64,000 bases of DNA, from positions 47,703 through 111,702 of the forward strand of contig JBLHGU010000002.1 of the NCBI GenBank assembly GCA_047615875.1, in the 5' to 3' direction. Made by a program: the position numbers and the translations under genes. Source of the DNA: JBLHGU01 sp047615875. Its GTDB lineage: Bacteria; Pseudomonadota; Gammaproteobacteria; Arenicellales; CAJQKF01. The notes under the pieces are model-generated. The model was given only the letters and a program-made list of their open reading frames with translations. It was not told the origin of the DNA and searched no databases. Numbering within the stretch: the first letter of the stretch is position 1; every line of letters begins with the position of its first letter. Shown piece after piece: positions 8,101 through 17,153 of this stretch.

Positions 8101-8865
8101 TTAGCCCATTCTGAAAGCTTTTAGATTCAATCCAAGCTCGATATCAGTTTTTAAGGTAAGCAAGCGAATAGCCTGATGAGCTGCCGGTATGCCTGCCCTC
8201 AATTTAACGCCAATATTTCCTGACATCGTATCCGCCGCGCTGAGAATGTTCGGCAAGCTGTTGTAATTGTGAATTAATTTTGCCGCGGTTTTCTTACCTA
8301 TGCCATGTACACCCGGCACATTTAACGATGTTTCACCAACCAGAGCCTGCAACAATGCCAATTGTTCGGGCTCAATATCAAATCGATCCTTGACGAATTC
8401 CCTGTCCAGATAGCGGTCAGAAAAATGATCGTATACGCGAATACCCGTCCGTAATACCTGACAGAGACTTTTGTCTGTAGACTGAATGGTTACTTGCCCA
8501 CCAACCTCGGCAATTTTTACGGCAATGGCCGCAATTACATCGTCTGCCTCGTAGCCTGGTATTTGTATATTACTTACACCGCGATCGGTAAAGCCTTGCA
8601 AAATAGACTCCAACCCATCTTGGAGTGGTTCCGGCATTGGTGGCCGATTTTCCTTATATGCAGGAAATTCCAGGTGACGCCAGGAGGGAGGAGGAGAATC
8701 CATAACACACACTGCGTGAGTTGGATTTTGACGACGTATGGCCTTGTTCAAGGAAGCCACACAAGCAGCTGCTACCCCAGACATAGGATCTTCATCCGGT
8801 TGCTTAGGCACTCCTGCATAAACCCGGCGAATTAAATTAAGTCCGTCGACCAAGAGAAAGTTCAA
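8101..8865 (-). CDS. xni: flap endonuclease Xni / exonuclease IX
   Basis: A 254-residue member of the 5'-3' exonuclease (PIN/FEN) family at the length of E. coli ExoIX, without any polymerase domain. It begins FLLVDGLNLIRR with Asp7. Other metal-site residues are EADD at 106-109 and Asp131 in STDKSL. The helix-hairpin-helix segment is NVPGVHGIGKKTAAKL (182-197). The second-site carboxylate seen in Pol I-type proteins is missing in GETSLNVPG, a feature also known for ExoIX. Its likely role is flap processing in DNA repair and replication. It is on the opposite strand to the NUDIX run and upstream of nothing transcribed with it. Confidence 0.9.
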   Translation of the reverse strand: MNFLLVDGLNLIRRVYAGVPKQPDEDPMSGVAAACVASLNKAIRRQNPTHAVCVMDSPPPSWRHLEFPAYKENRPPMPEPLQDGLESILQGFTDRGVSNIQIPGYEADDVIAAIAVKIAEVGGQVTIQSTDKSLCQVLRTGIRVYDHFSDRYLDREFVKDRFDIEPEQLALLQALVGETSLNVPGVHGIGKKTAAKLIHNYNSLPNILSAADTMSGNIGVKLRAGIPAAHQAIRLLTLKTDIELGLNLKAFRMG

Positions 8866-9057
8866 CTACTGCTCCCGAAAACCCAGTTCAGCAGAGTATA
8901 TACGCTAAGACTATAGTTCGTCTGGCAAAGAGCATAAAACGCAGTGCAGCATGAATCACGATGATGCGCTTTTTGACAACGAAACTAACTGACAAATCTT
9001 CACTAACGGGCAGGTTTTTACTCGCCCACCCTGGAGTACTTCACTATCGATTACCTA

Positions 9058-9082
9058 CTCGACTTTCGAATCGAAAATCGAG
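9058..9082 (-). terminator. hairpin downstream of hslU
   Basis: An 11-bp inverted repeat with one mismatch: CTCGACTTTCG (9058-9068), a 3-nt loop, then CGAAAATCGAG (9072-9082). It begins 7 nt past the hslU stop on the minus strand, so it is well placed to end the petABC-sspAB-hslVU side of transcription. No strong T tract follows, so termination strength is uncertain. Confidence 0.5.
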
Positions 9083-9088
9083 CAAGCC

Positions 9089-10453
9089 CTAAAGAATATA
9101 CCTGGAGAGATCTTCGTCCTGTGCCAGCTCACCGAGGGAATCATCAACGTAGGTAGCGTCAATATTCACGACGTCACCAGAACGGTCGGCAGCTTCAAAA
9201 GAAATAGTTTCTAGTAGCCTTTCCAATACGGTATGTAGGCGTCTGGCTCCAATATTTTCCGTTGTCTCATTCACTTGCCATGCAACTTCTGCAATTCGTC
9301 GCAGGCCATCGTCAGAAAACTCCAAGCTAACTTCTTCTATATCCATCAACGCAGCATATTGTTCGGTCAATGATGCATCCGGCTCTTGCAAAATTCTCAC
9401 AAAATCATCAACACCCAGTGCTTCCAATTCCACTCGAATCGGCAACCTGCCCTGTAACTCAGGAATCAGATCTGATGGCTTACAGAGCTGAAATGCACCG
9501 GATGCGATAAATAGTACATGATCAGTTTTAATCACACCGTACTTAGTAGTAACCGTGCAACCTTCTACTAGCGGTAGCAAATCTCGTTGCACACCCTCTC
9601 GGGACACTTCTCCACCACTTCGACTACCGTCTCTCTGACTAACAATTTTATCTATTTCATCCAAAAATACGATGCCGTCCTGTTCAACCCGTTCCAGAGC
9701 CGTCATCTTTATATCGTCGTCATTTACCAGTTTGGCTGCTTCTTCTTCTGTCAATACTTTAAGTGCCTGTGACACCTTAACCTTGCGGGTCTTCTTTTTC
9801 TGATTACCCAGATTCTGAAACATACCCTGCAATTGAGATGTCATTTCCTCCATTCCCGGAGGTCCCATTATCTCTACACCCATATTCTGAACAGCAACTT
9901 CGACCTCAATTTCCTTCTCGTCAAGAGCGCCTTCTCGCAATAACTTACGAAAACGCTGTCTGGCCGCACCCTCTTTGGAAGAGGCGTCTGGCTGGCTTCC
10001 ACTATCAGAATCCCCATTGTTGGCAGCACCTCGAGCAGGAGGTAGTAATAAGTCGAGCACACGCTCTTCTGCAGCATCTTCAGCGCGAGGCCTAACTTTA
10101 TCGACCTGCTCTTCCCGGGTCATTTTTATAGCCATTTCAGCAAGATCACGAATAATCGAATCTACCTCACGACCAACATAGCCTACCTCGGTAAATTTTG
10201 TTGCTTCGACCTTAATAAAAGGTGCTCTGGCCAATTTAGCTAATCGACGTGCTATCTCGGTCTTACCAACACCGGTGGGGCCGATCATAAGAATATTTTT
10301 TGGTGTTATTTCTTCTCGCAACAGGGGATCAGCTACCTGGGAACGCCGCCAGCGATTACGCAGCGCGATGGCTACTGCACGCTTAGCAGAAGCCTGACCA
10401 ATAATGTGTTTGTCGAGTTCTTCGACTATTTCGCGGGGGGTCATTTCTGACAT
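9089..10453 (-). CDS. hslU: ATP-dependent protease ATPase subunit HslU
   Basis: A 454-residue AAA+ unfoldase that feeds substrates into the HslV peptidase. Walker A GPTGVGKT is at residues 58-65, the pore loop GYVG at 91-94, Walker B IVFLDEID at 261-268, and an intermediate (I) domain spans roughly 110-245. It has a Gly/Ser/Asp-rich insertion at about 140-160, longer than in E. coli. The sensor region contains ELQGRLPIRVEL. The C-terminal LSRYIL docks into HslV. It lies 3 nt downstream of hslV. Confidence 0.97.
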   Translation of the reverse strand: MSEMTPREIVEELDKHIIGQASAKRAVAIALRNRWRRSQVADPLLREEITPKNILMIGPTGVGKTEIARRLAKLARAPFIKVEATKFTEVGYVGREVDSIIRDLAEMAIKMTREEQVDKVRPRAEDAAEERVLDLLLPPARGAANNGDSDSGSQPDASSKEGAARQRFRKLLREGALDEKEIEVEVAVQNMGVEIMGPPGMEEMTSQLQGMFQNLGNQKKKTRKVKVSQALKVLTEEEAAKLVNDDDIKMTALERVEQDGIVFLDEIDKIVSQRDGSRSGGEVSREGVQRDLLPLVEGCTVTTKYGVIKTDHVLFIASGAFQLCKPSDLIPELQGRLPIRVELEALGVDDFVRILQEPDASLTEQYAALMDIEEVSLEFSDDGLRRIAEVAWQVNETTENIGARRLHTVLERLLETISFEAADRSGDVVNIDATYVDDSLGELAQDEDLSRYIL

Positions 10454-10456
10454 GGA

Positions 10457-11002
10457 TTAAAGCTCTAGTTCTTCAATGGTGAGGTTATGATTGGTATACA
10501 CGCAGATATCTGCCGCGATTGAGATACTTTTTTCTACGATTTCACGGGCGGACAGATCCGTATTAAACAACAGAGCCCGAGCCGCTGCTTTCGCATAGCT
10601 GCCACCAGATCCAATGGCCATGATGCCCTCTTCCGGCTCTATTACATCGCCGTTACCAGTGATGATCAGCGAAGATTCATGATCCGCCACCACCAATAAT
10701 GCTTCCAATCTTCTTAACATACGATCAGTGCGCCAATCTTTAGCTAGCTCAACGGCTCCGCGTACCAAATGACCTTGATGCTTTTCAAGCTTTGCTTCAA
10801 ATCTTTCAAACAAAGTAAAAGCATCTGCCGTACCACCAGCAAAACCTGCCAGCACTTTATCTTTATACAAACGTCGAACCTTGCGCACATTACCTTTCAT
10901 CACGGTATCACCAAGGGATGCCTGGCCATCACCACCTACCACAACGCTATTACCGCGTCGTATAGATAATATGGTTGTACCGTGAATTACTTCATAGGAC
11001 AT
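10457..11002 (-). CDS. hslV: ATP-dependent protease peptidase subunit HslV
   Basis: A 181-residue Ntn-hydrolase, the proteasome-like chamber of HslUV. The catalytic Thr is expected at residue 9, after an eight-residue propeptide MSYEVIHG, since TTILSIRRG aligns with the mature N-terminus TTIVSVRR of the family. GDGQASLG and the AGFAGGTADAFTLFERFE helix are canonical. The short propeptide resembles that of many beta- and gammaproteobacterial homologues rather than E. coli, which has Met-Thr only. Genes hslV, hslU and sspB are closely spaced. Confidence 0.97.
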   Translation of the reverse strand: MSYEVIHGTTILSIRRGNSVVVGGDGQASLGDTVMKGNVRKVRRLYKDKVLAGFAGGTADAFTLFERFEAKLEKHQGHLVRGAVELAKDWRTDRMLRRLEALLVVADHESSLIITGNGDVIEPEEGIMAIGSGGSYAKAAARALLFNTDLSAREIVEKSISIAADICVYTNHNLTIEELEL

Positions 11003-11018
11003 GAAATTTCCTTGTTGA

Positions 11019-11486
11019 TTAAACGAGTTTTAGATTGGGTTTAATGCGAATCGGCTTAACATTTCCGCCCCCGCTACCATCGGGGTTGCCAGGATCATCC
11101 TGACCATCCGTAGAGCTTTCGAAAGATTCATTACCAATTTCACCCTCTTTCGGCATATCGAAAAATAAGCCCTGACCATTTTCACGAGCATAAATAGCAA
11201 CCACCGCTTCCATGGGTGCTATAACATTATGAGCTACACCGCTAAAACGTGCGGAAAATGAAATTACCTCATTTTCCATATTTAAGTCTCGCACGGCATG
11301 ATCATGTACATTCAAAATTATGGTTCCGTTTTGAACAAAAGCTGCTGGTACATTCACACCAGCAACACTCGCTTTAACCATAATTTGCGGCGTAAATCCG
11401 CAATCCATACACCACTCCCATATGGCCCTTAGTAAGTAAGGTCGTGTAGAGGGCAGTTCCGGCTCAATATCACTAGTGTCGGTCAA
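11019..11486 (-). CDS. sspB: ClpXP protease specificity-enhancing factor SspB
   Basis: A 155-residue adaptor that delivers ssrA-tagged proteins to ClpXP. The substrate-binding domain starts RPYLLRAIWEWCMDCGFTP and includes the FSARFSGVAHNVIAPMEAV strand pair. An acidic, Gly/Ser/Asp-rich flexible linker (about 115-143) leads to the C-terminal ClpX-binding motif IRIKPNLKLV, equivalent to RPxLRVVK in E. coli. Domain, linker and XB tail are all intact. It lies 12 nt downstream of sspA and 16 nt upstream of hslV, so sspAB and hslVU are probably cotranscribed. Confidence 0.95.
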   Translation of the reverse strand: MTDTSDIEPELPSTRPYLLRAIWEWCMDCGFTPQIMVKASVAGVNVPAAFVQNGTIILNVHDHAVRDLNMENEVISFSARFSGVAHNVIAPMEAVVAIYARENGQGLFFDMPKEGEIGNESFESSTDGQDDPGNPDGSGGGNVKPIRIKPNLKLV

Positions 11487-11498
11487 TTTAATGAAACC

Positions 11499-12140
11499 TT
11501 AAGATTCGGTGCGTCCTTGTAAGCGTATTTCCCGTTCGCTAGCAGTTAAACTTTGCTGAAATGCCTTGCGGGCAAATAATCTGCCTGCATATTCGATAAC
11601 CGGTAGCGCAGATTTAGGTAAGCGTACCCCCATTACCGAAAGCCGCCAGAGTAGCGGTGACATATAAGCATCGGCCAGGCTATAGTCATTACCCATCAAC
11701 CACTTATGCTGCTTTAATATAGGTGACATGGAGATTAAACCATCTCTAATCAACTGCTGTTGCTGTTCGGTAATATTTTTATAGCTGGCATTGTTAACGT
11801 GAATACTATCAAGCCAATCACGACGAATACGATGAATCATCAATCGAATTCGTCCACGGCCAGCAGGATCCACGGTCATTAATGGTGGGTATGGCAGGCG
11901 CTCATCTAAATACTCAGCTATCAAGCCAACATCATAAAGTGCCAGGTCCCGATCTAGTAAAGTGGGAGTTTCTGCATAAGGGTTTACTTCACCAAGACTA
12001 ATAACGTGTTCGGCGCTTTCAGCGGAATAACGAACTTCGCATTCGGCATCTTTTTCGTGTACTAGGATTCTGCAAATATGGCTATAAATTGAGTCGTCTT
12101 CGCTGTATAAAACTAGCCCGCGGCGATTGCTGTTTTGCAT
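11499..12140 (-). CDS. sspA: stringent starvation protein A (GST-fold RNA polymerase-associated factor)
   Basis: A 213-residue protein with a thioredoxin-like N-terminal domain (LVLYSEDDSIYSHICRILVHEK) and a helical GST C-terminal domain. The VNPYAETPTLLDRDLALYDVGLI region matches SspA, which lacks the GST catalytic residue and binds RNA polymerase instead. It is involved in stationary-phase and acid stress responses in enterics. It lies downstream of petC across a terminator hairpin, the conserved petABC-sspAB neighbourhood of Gammaproteobacteria. Confidence 0.94.
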   Translation of the reverse strand: MQNSNRRGLVLYSEDDSIYSHICRILVHEKDAECEVRYSAESAEHVISLGEVNPYAETPTLLDRDLALYDVGLIAEYLDERLPYPPLMTVDPAGRGRIRLMIHRIRRDWLDSIHVNNASYKNITEQQQQLIRDGLISMSPILKQHKWLMGNDYSLADAYMSPLLWRLSVMGVRLPKSALPVIEYAGRLFARKAFQQSLTASEREIRLQGRTES

Positions 12141-12171
12141 TCTATTCTCAGGTGCAACTGGACAAAAGAAA

Positions 12172-12203
12172 TCGCCGACTACTTACAATTAAGTAACCGG
12201 CGA
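12172..12203 (-). terminator. Rho-independent terminator after petC
   Basis: Inverted repeat with outer stem TCGCCG/CGGCGA and inner stem TACTTA/TAAGTA separated by a two-base mismatch, with a CAAT loop. Read on the minus strand it is followed by TTTCTTTTG (complement of 12163-12171), a classic U-rich tail. It lies between the petC stop (12266) and the sspA start (12140), so part of the transcripts should end here while sspAB can use its own promoter or read-through. Confidence 0.78.
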
Positions 12204-12265
12204 GCATATAAGACCTGCACAGGTAAAATCACCGCGCCTTCAGATATTGTGAACTACTATTCCCG

Positions 12266-13012
12266 CTAGTGATGGGAATCGCCGTGTATATCCCTCCAAT
12301 ACTCCTTCTTTAGCATATAAGTTAAACCTATAAACAGAAGCAGGAAGGTCAAAACCCAGAAGCCATACTTGTATCGAACAAGTTTGGCAGGCTCTCCCAT
12401 ATAAACCATAAAATTAGTCAGGTCACGCATTGCGGAATCGTACTCCACCGGTGTTAACTGCGCTTCTTTGACTAGTTCAAATCGTTCGAACTTATCATTA
12501 CCTTTACTATCTTGAGTAAAAATAGCTCGTTGATTACCCTGCCACTCGTACATGGCATGAGGCATAGCAACGTGGGGAAATACTATGTTATTCCAACCAC
12601 TGGGTGATTCATCATCCAGGTAGAAGCTACGCATATAGGTGTAAATCCAGTCAGGGCCTCGAGAGCGAGAAATCAGACTCAAGTCTGGTGGAGCAGTACC
12701 AAACCATTTTTTGGCATCATCCTCAGGCATAGTCGAAGTCATCAGCTCACCAATTTTATCACCGGCAAACATCAAATCTTTTAGTACGATCTCCTCACTG
12801 ATGCCTAAATCAGTGACGAGTTTTTCATAACGAAGAAAAGATGCACTGTGGCAAGATAAACAAAAATTGACGAATATCTTAGCACCACGCTGCAATGAAG
12901 CCTCATCGGTAAGGTCGATTTCAACCTTATCCAGGTTCTGATTGCCACCACCTGATGCAAGTGTGCCAACCGGCAGCGCCAACATCATTAGAATTGCTAG
13001 AGCTTTTTTCAT
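12266..13012 (-). CDS. petC: cytochrome c1 subunit of the cytochrome bc1 complex
   Basis: A 248-residue periplasmic-facing membrane-anchored c-type cytochrome. The signal peptide is at residues 1-20 (MKKALAILMMLALPVGTLAS), the haem c motif CLSCH at 51-55, a likely axial Met in VAMPHAMYEWQG, and a C-terminal membrane anchor YGFWVLTFLLLFIGLTYML followed by a basic tail. The reading frame is open further upstream inside petB, but the ATG at 13012 is preferred. It gives a proper signal peptide, and its A is shared with the petB stop (TAATG), a common coupling arrangement. Confidence 0.96.
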   Translation of the reverse strand: MKKALAILMMLALPVGTLASGGGNQNLDKVEIDLTDEASLQRGAKIFVNFCLSCHSASFLRYEKLVTDLGISEEIVLKDLMFAGDKIGELMTSTMPEDDAKKWFGTAPPDLSLISRSRGPDWIYTYMRSFYLDDESPSGWNNIVFPHVAMPHAMYEWQGNQRAIFTQDSKGNDKFERFELVKEAQLTPVEYDSAMRDLTNFMVYMGEPAKLVRYKYGFWVLTFLLLFIGLTYMLKKEYWRDIHGDSHH

Positions 13013-14262
13013 TAGCTTGTCACCCTTTCTGGCTCGGGTTTCACCGGATCTAAACGTGTATAGATCGGCATCAGGAAAAAGAACAAAAAGTATAGAATCA
13101 TACAAATTTGCGCCCAGTACACATTTTTAAACCAGAACAGATCTATGCGAGTTGGGTTCTTTGTTCCGAGATAACCCAGAATGAAGAATGACACAAGGAA
13201 AATACCTACCGCAGTCTTGAACATCCAACCTCTGTAGCGGATAGACTTAACCTTAGCTCGATCCAACCATGGTAGCAAGAACATCACCATCAGAGACAGG
13301 CCCATGGCCATAACACCCCATAATTTTGCGCCACCTGGCAACCACTCCCAGGTAACTGCACGCAAAATAGAATAATAGGGCGTGAAATACCAAAGCGGCA
13401 CGATATCCGGTGGGGTCTGCAAAATATTAGCCGGCGTAAAGTTGTCTTTTTCAAGAAACCAGCCGCCCAGTTCTGGCTGGTAGAAAACCACCCAGAAAAA
13501 CAAAAACAAAAACACGCTAACACCAAACAGATCCTTAACTGTGTAGTAAGGATGAAAGGGGATGCCGTCCAATGGCTTGCCGTCGGCGTCTTTGTTCTTT
13601 TTAATTTCCACACCATCGGGGTTGTTCGAGCCAACCTTATGTAATGCTACGATGTGCAAATACACCAACAGAGCAAGAAGCAGAGGAAGCAAGATGACAT
13701 GGAATGCAAAAAATCGATTCAGCGTGGCATCTGAAACCACAAAATCGCCACGGATCCATTCCGAAAGACCTTCACCCACTACCGGTATCGCACCAAATAG
13801 CGAGATGATCACCTGTGCGCCCCAATAGGACATATTACCCCAGGGCAGCAGATAACCCATGAATGCCTCAGCCATTAGTGCAATAAATAGCACCATGCCG
13901 ATGATCCAGACCAGTTCACGGGGACCTTTATAAGAGCCGTAAATTAGACCACGAAACATATGTAAATAGATGACCACGAAAAACAACGAGGCACCGGTTG
14001 AATGCATATAACGTATAAACCAGCCCCAGGGCACATCACGCATGATGTATTCGACAGATGCAAAAGCCAACTGCGAATCTGGTTTGTAATGCATAGTCAG
14101 AAAAATACCAGTAACTATTTGAACTACCAGCATTAATATGGCCAGCGAACCCATGTAGTACCAGAAATTAAAATTCTTGGGGGCATAGTATTGCGCCATA
14201 TGCTCCGTCCACACTTTGGTAGCCGGAAAGCGATCATCTACCCAATCCATAAACTTGGACAT
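13012..14262 (-). CDS. petB: cytochrome b subunit of the cytochrome bc1 complex
   Basis: A 416-residue polytopic protein carrying the two b haems and the quinone sites. Haem ligands are His87 and His188 (low-potential side) and His101 and His203 (high-potential side). The Qo-site motif normally written PEWY reads PLWY at 289-292 (DIVPLWYFTPYY). Eight membrane helices are apparent. The ATG at 14262 (MSKFMDWVDDRFP) is preferred; a TTG at 14268 is in frame but overlaps the petA stop. It lies between petA and petC in a tightly packed operon. Confidence 0.97.
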   Translation of the reverse strand: MSKFMDWVDDRFPATKVWTEHMAQYYAPKNFNFWYYMGSLAILMLVVQIVTGIFLTMHYKPDSQLAFASVEYIMRDVPWGWFIRYMHSTGASLFFVVIYLHMFRGLIYGSYKGPRELVWIIGMVLFIALMAEAFMGYLLPWGNMSYWGAQVIISLFGAIPVVGEGLSEWIRGDFVVSDATLNRFFAFHVILLPLLLALLVYLHIVALHKVGSNNPDGVEIKKNKDADGKPLDGIPFHPYYTVKDLFGVSVFLFLFFWVVFYQPELGGWFLEKDNFTPANILQTPPDIVPLWYFTPYYSILRAVTWEWLPGGAKLWGVMAMGLSLMVMFLLPWLDRAKVKSIRYRGWMFKTAVGIFLVSFFILGYLGTKNPTRIDLFWFKNVYWAQICMILYFLFFFLMPIYTRLDPVKPEPERVTS

Positions 14263-14264
14263 TA

Positions 14265-14861
14265 TCAAGCCTCCACAGGATCGACGCCAACCATAATTCG
14301 GCTGTCGCTTAAGAAAGAGTAAGGTGGCACCACAAGATTGGTTGGTGCGGGCACACTACGAAACACCCGGCCAGCCAGATCAAATTTGGAACCATGGCAG
14401 GGACAAAAGAACCCACCCAGCCAATCGTCACTCACACCTGATGCTGAGCCTAACTCAAACTTCTTGGTTGGTGCGCAACCTAAATGGGTGCAAATGCCGA
14501 CTACAACCAAAATCTCCGGTCGAATCGAACGGTGAGAATTTGTTGCGTAAGCAGGCTGTTGTAGTTCTACCGACTCAGGATCTGCTACCTGCTCGGTAAG
14601 CGTAGACAAGTCATCCAGCATTTTCTGGGTTCTATTTAATATCCAGACTGGCTTGCCGCGCCACTCAATGGTCAATAATTGACCCGACTCGAGCTTACTG
14701 ATATCTACTTCAACCGGCGCACCCGCAGCCTTGGCTCGGTCACTAGGTGTCATGCTGGAAACAAACGGTACAACGGCCACAGCCGCGCCGGCCACTCCAA
14801 CAGTGGTTGTTAAAGAAGTCAGAAAACGTCGGCGACCACCATTTACAGTATCGTCGCTCAT
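14265..14861 (-). CDS. petA: Rieske iron-sulfur subunit of the cytochrome bc1 complex
   Basis: A 198-residue protein with a twin-arginine-type N-terminus (GGRRRFLTSLT, residues 8-18) followed by the uncleaved membrane anchor (about 18-36). The Rieske cluster motifs are CTHLGC (124-129; ligands Cys124 and His126) and CPCHGS (153-158; ligands Cys153 and His156), with Cys129 and Cys155 forming the usual disulfide. It transfers electrons from quinol to cytochrome c1. It is the first gene of petABC, preceded by an extended -10 promoter. Confidence 0.97.
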   Translation of the reverse strand: MSDDTVNGGRRRFLTSLTTTVGVAGAAVAVVPFVSSMTPSDRAKAAGAPVEVDISKLESGQLLTIEWRGKPVWILNRTQKMLDDLSTLTEQVADPESVELQQPAYATNSHRSIRPEILVVVGICTHLGCAPTKKFELGSASGVSDDWLGGFFCPCHGSKFDLAGRVFRSVPAPTNLVVPPYSFLSDSRIMVGVDPVEA

Positions 14862-14951
14862 GGATTCCTCACAGAAAATAATTAGGGGAAAATATTCATG
14901 GTCGGCGGCTCAAAGTTCGCGCCGACCACATGAAAAGTGCAAAGCCGCGCG

Positions 14952-14960
14952 ATTATAACA
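14952..14960 (-). promoter_or_regulatory. extended -10 promoter for petABC
   Basis: On the minus strand the sequence TGTTATAAT is a perfect TGnTATAAT extended -10 element. It lies about 90 nt upstream of the petA ATG and about 85 nt from the end of rep. The -35 region about 17-18 nt upstream (TGCCAA or GCCAAT) is poor, as is usual for extended -10 promoters. It is the best-supported promoter in the window by sequence alone. Confidence 0.6.
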
Positions 14961-15044
14961 AATCAGTAATAGAAATTGGCAGCGAACTTTCCATCAAAAG
15001 CGATAAGTATTGTCCCTTCTCCACAAAATAGAGAATTTTTACGA

Positions 15045-17036
15045 CTAATTTCGCCCGAGCATTTCCCGAATGCCCGCCAAATGAGCTTTTCCGGTCTGAC
15101 GTTCTTCCGCCGCATCGGCTTGATTTGGACGTCTCCAATCCAAATCATCCTGAGGCAATTCTTCCAGAAAGCGGCTGGGCTCACCCACCAATAATTCACC
15201 GAACCGTCTACGTGTCATGCAAAGAGTCAGGCAAAGGTTCTTCTTGGCTCGGGTAATGCCGACATAAAATAGTCGTCGCTCTTCCTCAATGCCATCCTTG
15301 CCCTGGCTATTCTGATGAGGAAGAATGCCCTCTTCAACACCGACTATAAAAACATGATTGAATTCCAGACCTTTGGCGGCATGCATGGTCATTAAACTAA
15401 CCTGATTGTTATTGTCGTCATCCTCCTGCCTATCCAGCATGTCGGTCAGGCATAGACGGCGAACAATATCTCCCAGATCACCCCCTTCACCGCCTTTTGC
15501 CATACGACCGATCCATTGTTTTAGGTCCAGGACATTTTTCCAACGACGTTCGGCCTGCTCAGGGCTGTCGCACTGATCATCCAGCCAACCGCGATAACCG
15601 ATCTCTTCCAGTAGATCATCCATTATTTCCTCGGCACCAGCTCGTTCAGCCCAATCCTGAAACTTAATCAAAGTGTTGGAGAATTCTCGTAAGCTCTGCC
15701 CCTGGCGCTTACCTATATAGTGTTCTAAACCGTCCAGGTGAATTACCTGTGAAATTGAAACGCTATTTTTGGTTGCCTGTAGCGCCACTTTCTCCAGCGT
15801 TGCGGCACCAATACCACGACGCGGTGTATTAATAATTCTCATCAATGAGCTATCGTCAACCGGATTGGCCACCAACTTAAGATAAGCCAACACATCTCTT
15901 ATCTCGCTCCGATCAAAAAAGGATCGCCCACCAGATAGTTTGTAAGGAATCTGCATTTCCATCAATTTTTGCTCAATGATGCGAGCCTGATGATTACTTC
16001 GATACAAAATGGCAAAGTCCGACAATTCTGAACGTTTCTGAAAACGCTGGGTCATTAACTCAGAAACCACCTTTTCCGCCTCCTTAACCTCATTAGGACA
16101 CGAATAAACTCGTACCGGATCGCCATAACCCAACTCACTCCAGAGGTTTTTTTCAAATGGTCGTGGATTGTTTTTTATCAATCCATTGGCAAGCTTTAAT
16201 ATTCTGCCCATGGAACGGTAATTTTGATCGAGGGTTATTTGTTCTAAATCAGGAAAGTCGACGGCGAGTTGAAACAAATTTTCGGGCATGGCACCACGCC
16301 ACGCATAAATAGATTGGTCATCATCACCTACAACAGTAAGGCCTGCGCCAGATCCGGTTAATAACTTGACCAAATCATATTGGGATGCATTGGTATCCTG
16401 ATATTCATCCACCAGCAGGTAGTGCACTCGCTGCCGCCAGCGGTTTAATACATCTGATTGAGATGCCAATAACTGTCTAGGGATGGAGATAAGATCGTCC
16501 AGATCTATTGCATTACAGGCTTTTAGGTATCTTTGGTAGCCTTCGTAAAGCTTCATCAGAGGCAAGGATGAATCCAACTCGCCGGCTTCTAAACTGGATT
16601 GACTCTTTATGGTTGAAATAGCCGCCTGTAATTTCTCGGCCTGGCCCGCGTCTTCATTAAAGTCTCTTTGCAGTAAATCTCGCAAAACCGACAGCGCATC
16701 AGCAGGATCAACGATACTGAAGTTACTGGTAAGTCCGAGATTGCTGCACTCTTTACGGATTATTCGCATGCCAAGGCTGTGGAACGTCGAAATGGTGAGT
16801 TTCTTGCTTAACTGCTTGTCCACAATCTCATTGGCCACCCGCTGTTTCATTTCTCGAGCGGCCTTATTGGTAAACGTCACAGCAAAGATATTTTCAGCTG
16901 GGACCTTTTGTTGCTCAACCAACCAGGCTATTCGGCGGGTAATTACCCCAGTCTTACCACTACCTGCGCCAGCCAGGACCAGCAAAGGGGAACCCTGATG
17001 CGTGACAGCTTTCTTCTGGGGAGGGTTTAGTTTCAA
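15045..17036 (-). CDS. rep: ATP-dependent DNA helicase Rep
   Basis: A 663-residue superfamily 1A helicase, 3'-5' polarity, which helps replication forks past obstacles. It starts MKLNPPQKKAVTHQGSPLLV; Walker A is AGAGSGKT (22-29), motif II is VDEYQDTN, and VGDDDQSIYAWRGA is motif III. The C-terminal motif VSLMTMHAAKGLEFNHVFI and GITRAKK are typical. Length and motif spelling (DEYQDTN) favour Rep over UvrD. It is transcribed in the same direction as petABC but separated by a promoter-bearing gap. Confidence 0.94.
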   Translation of the reverse strand: MKLNPPQKKAVTHQGSPLLVLAGAGSGKTGVITRRIAWLVEQQKVPAENIFAVTFTNKAAREMKQRVANEIVDKQLSKKLTISTFHSLGMRIIRKECSNLGLTSNFSIVDPADALSVLRDLLQRDFNEDAGQAEKLQAAISTIKSQSSLEAGELDSSLPLMKLYEGYQRYLKACNAIDLDDLISIPRQLLASQSDVLNRWRQRVHYLLVDEYQDTNASQYDLVKLLTGSGAGLTVVGDDDQSIYAWRGAMPENLFQLAVDFPDLEQITLDQNYRSMGRILKLANGLIKNNPRPFEKNLWSELGYGDPVRVYSCPNEVKEAEKVVSELMTQRFQKRSELSDFAILYRSNHQARIIEQKLMEMQIPYKLSGGRSFFDRSEIRDVLAYLKLVANPVDDSSLMRIINTPRRGIGAATLEKVALQATKNSVSISQVIHLDGLEHYIGKRQGQSLREFSNTLIKFQDWAERAGAEEIMDDLLEEIGYRGWLDDQCDSPEQAERRWKNVLDLKQWIGRMAKGGEGGDLGDIVRRLCLTDMLDRQEDDDNNNQVSLMTMHAAKGLEFNHVFIVGVEEGILPHQNSQGKDGIEEERRLFYVGITRAKKNLCLTLCMTRRRFGELLVGEPSRFLEELPQDDLDWRRPNQADAAEERQTGKAHLAGIREMLGRN

Positions 17037-17153
17037 AGATACAACCTGAGCAAAAAACGGCAGAGTCTATGGCGACATAGTGGAATATGCAATGCCTCAA
17101 TCCTCTGACATAATCTAGCCTTCACCATCGCGGATTATCGACACAGAGGATCC

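Noticed and set aside
13013..13105. N-terminal extension of cytochrome c1 into petB
   Set aside because: It would hide the signal peptide; the ATG at 13012 gives a normal leader.
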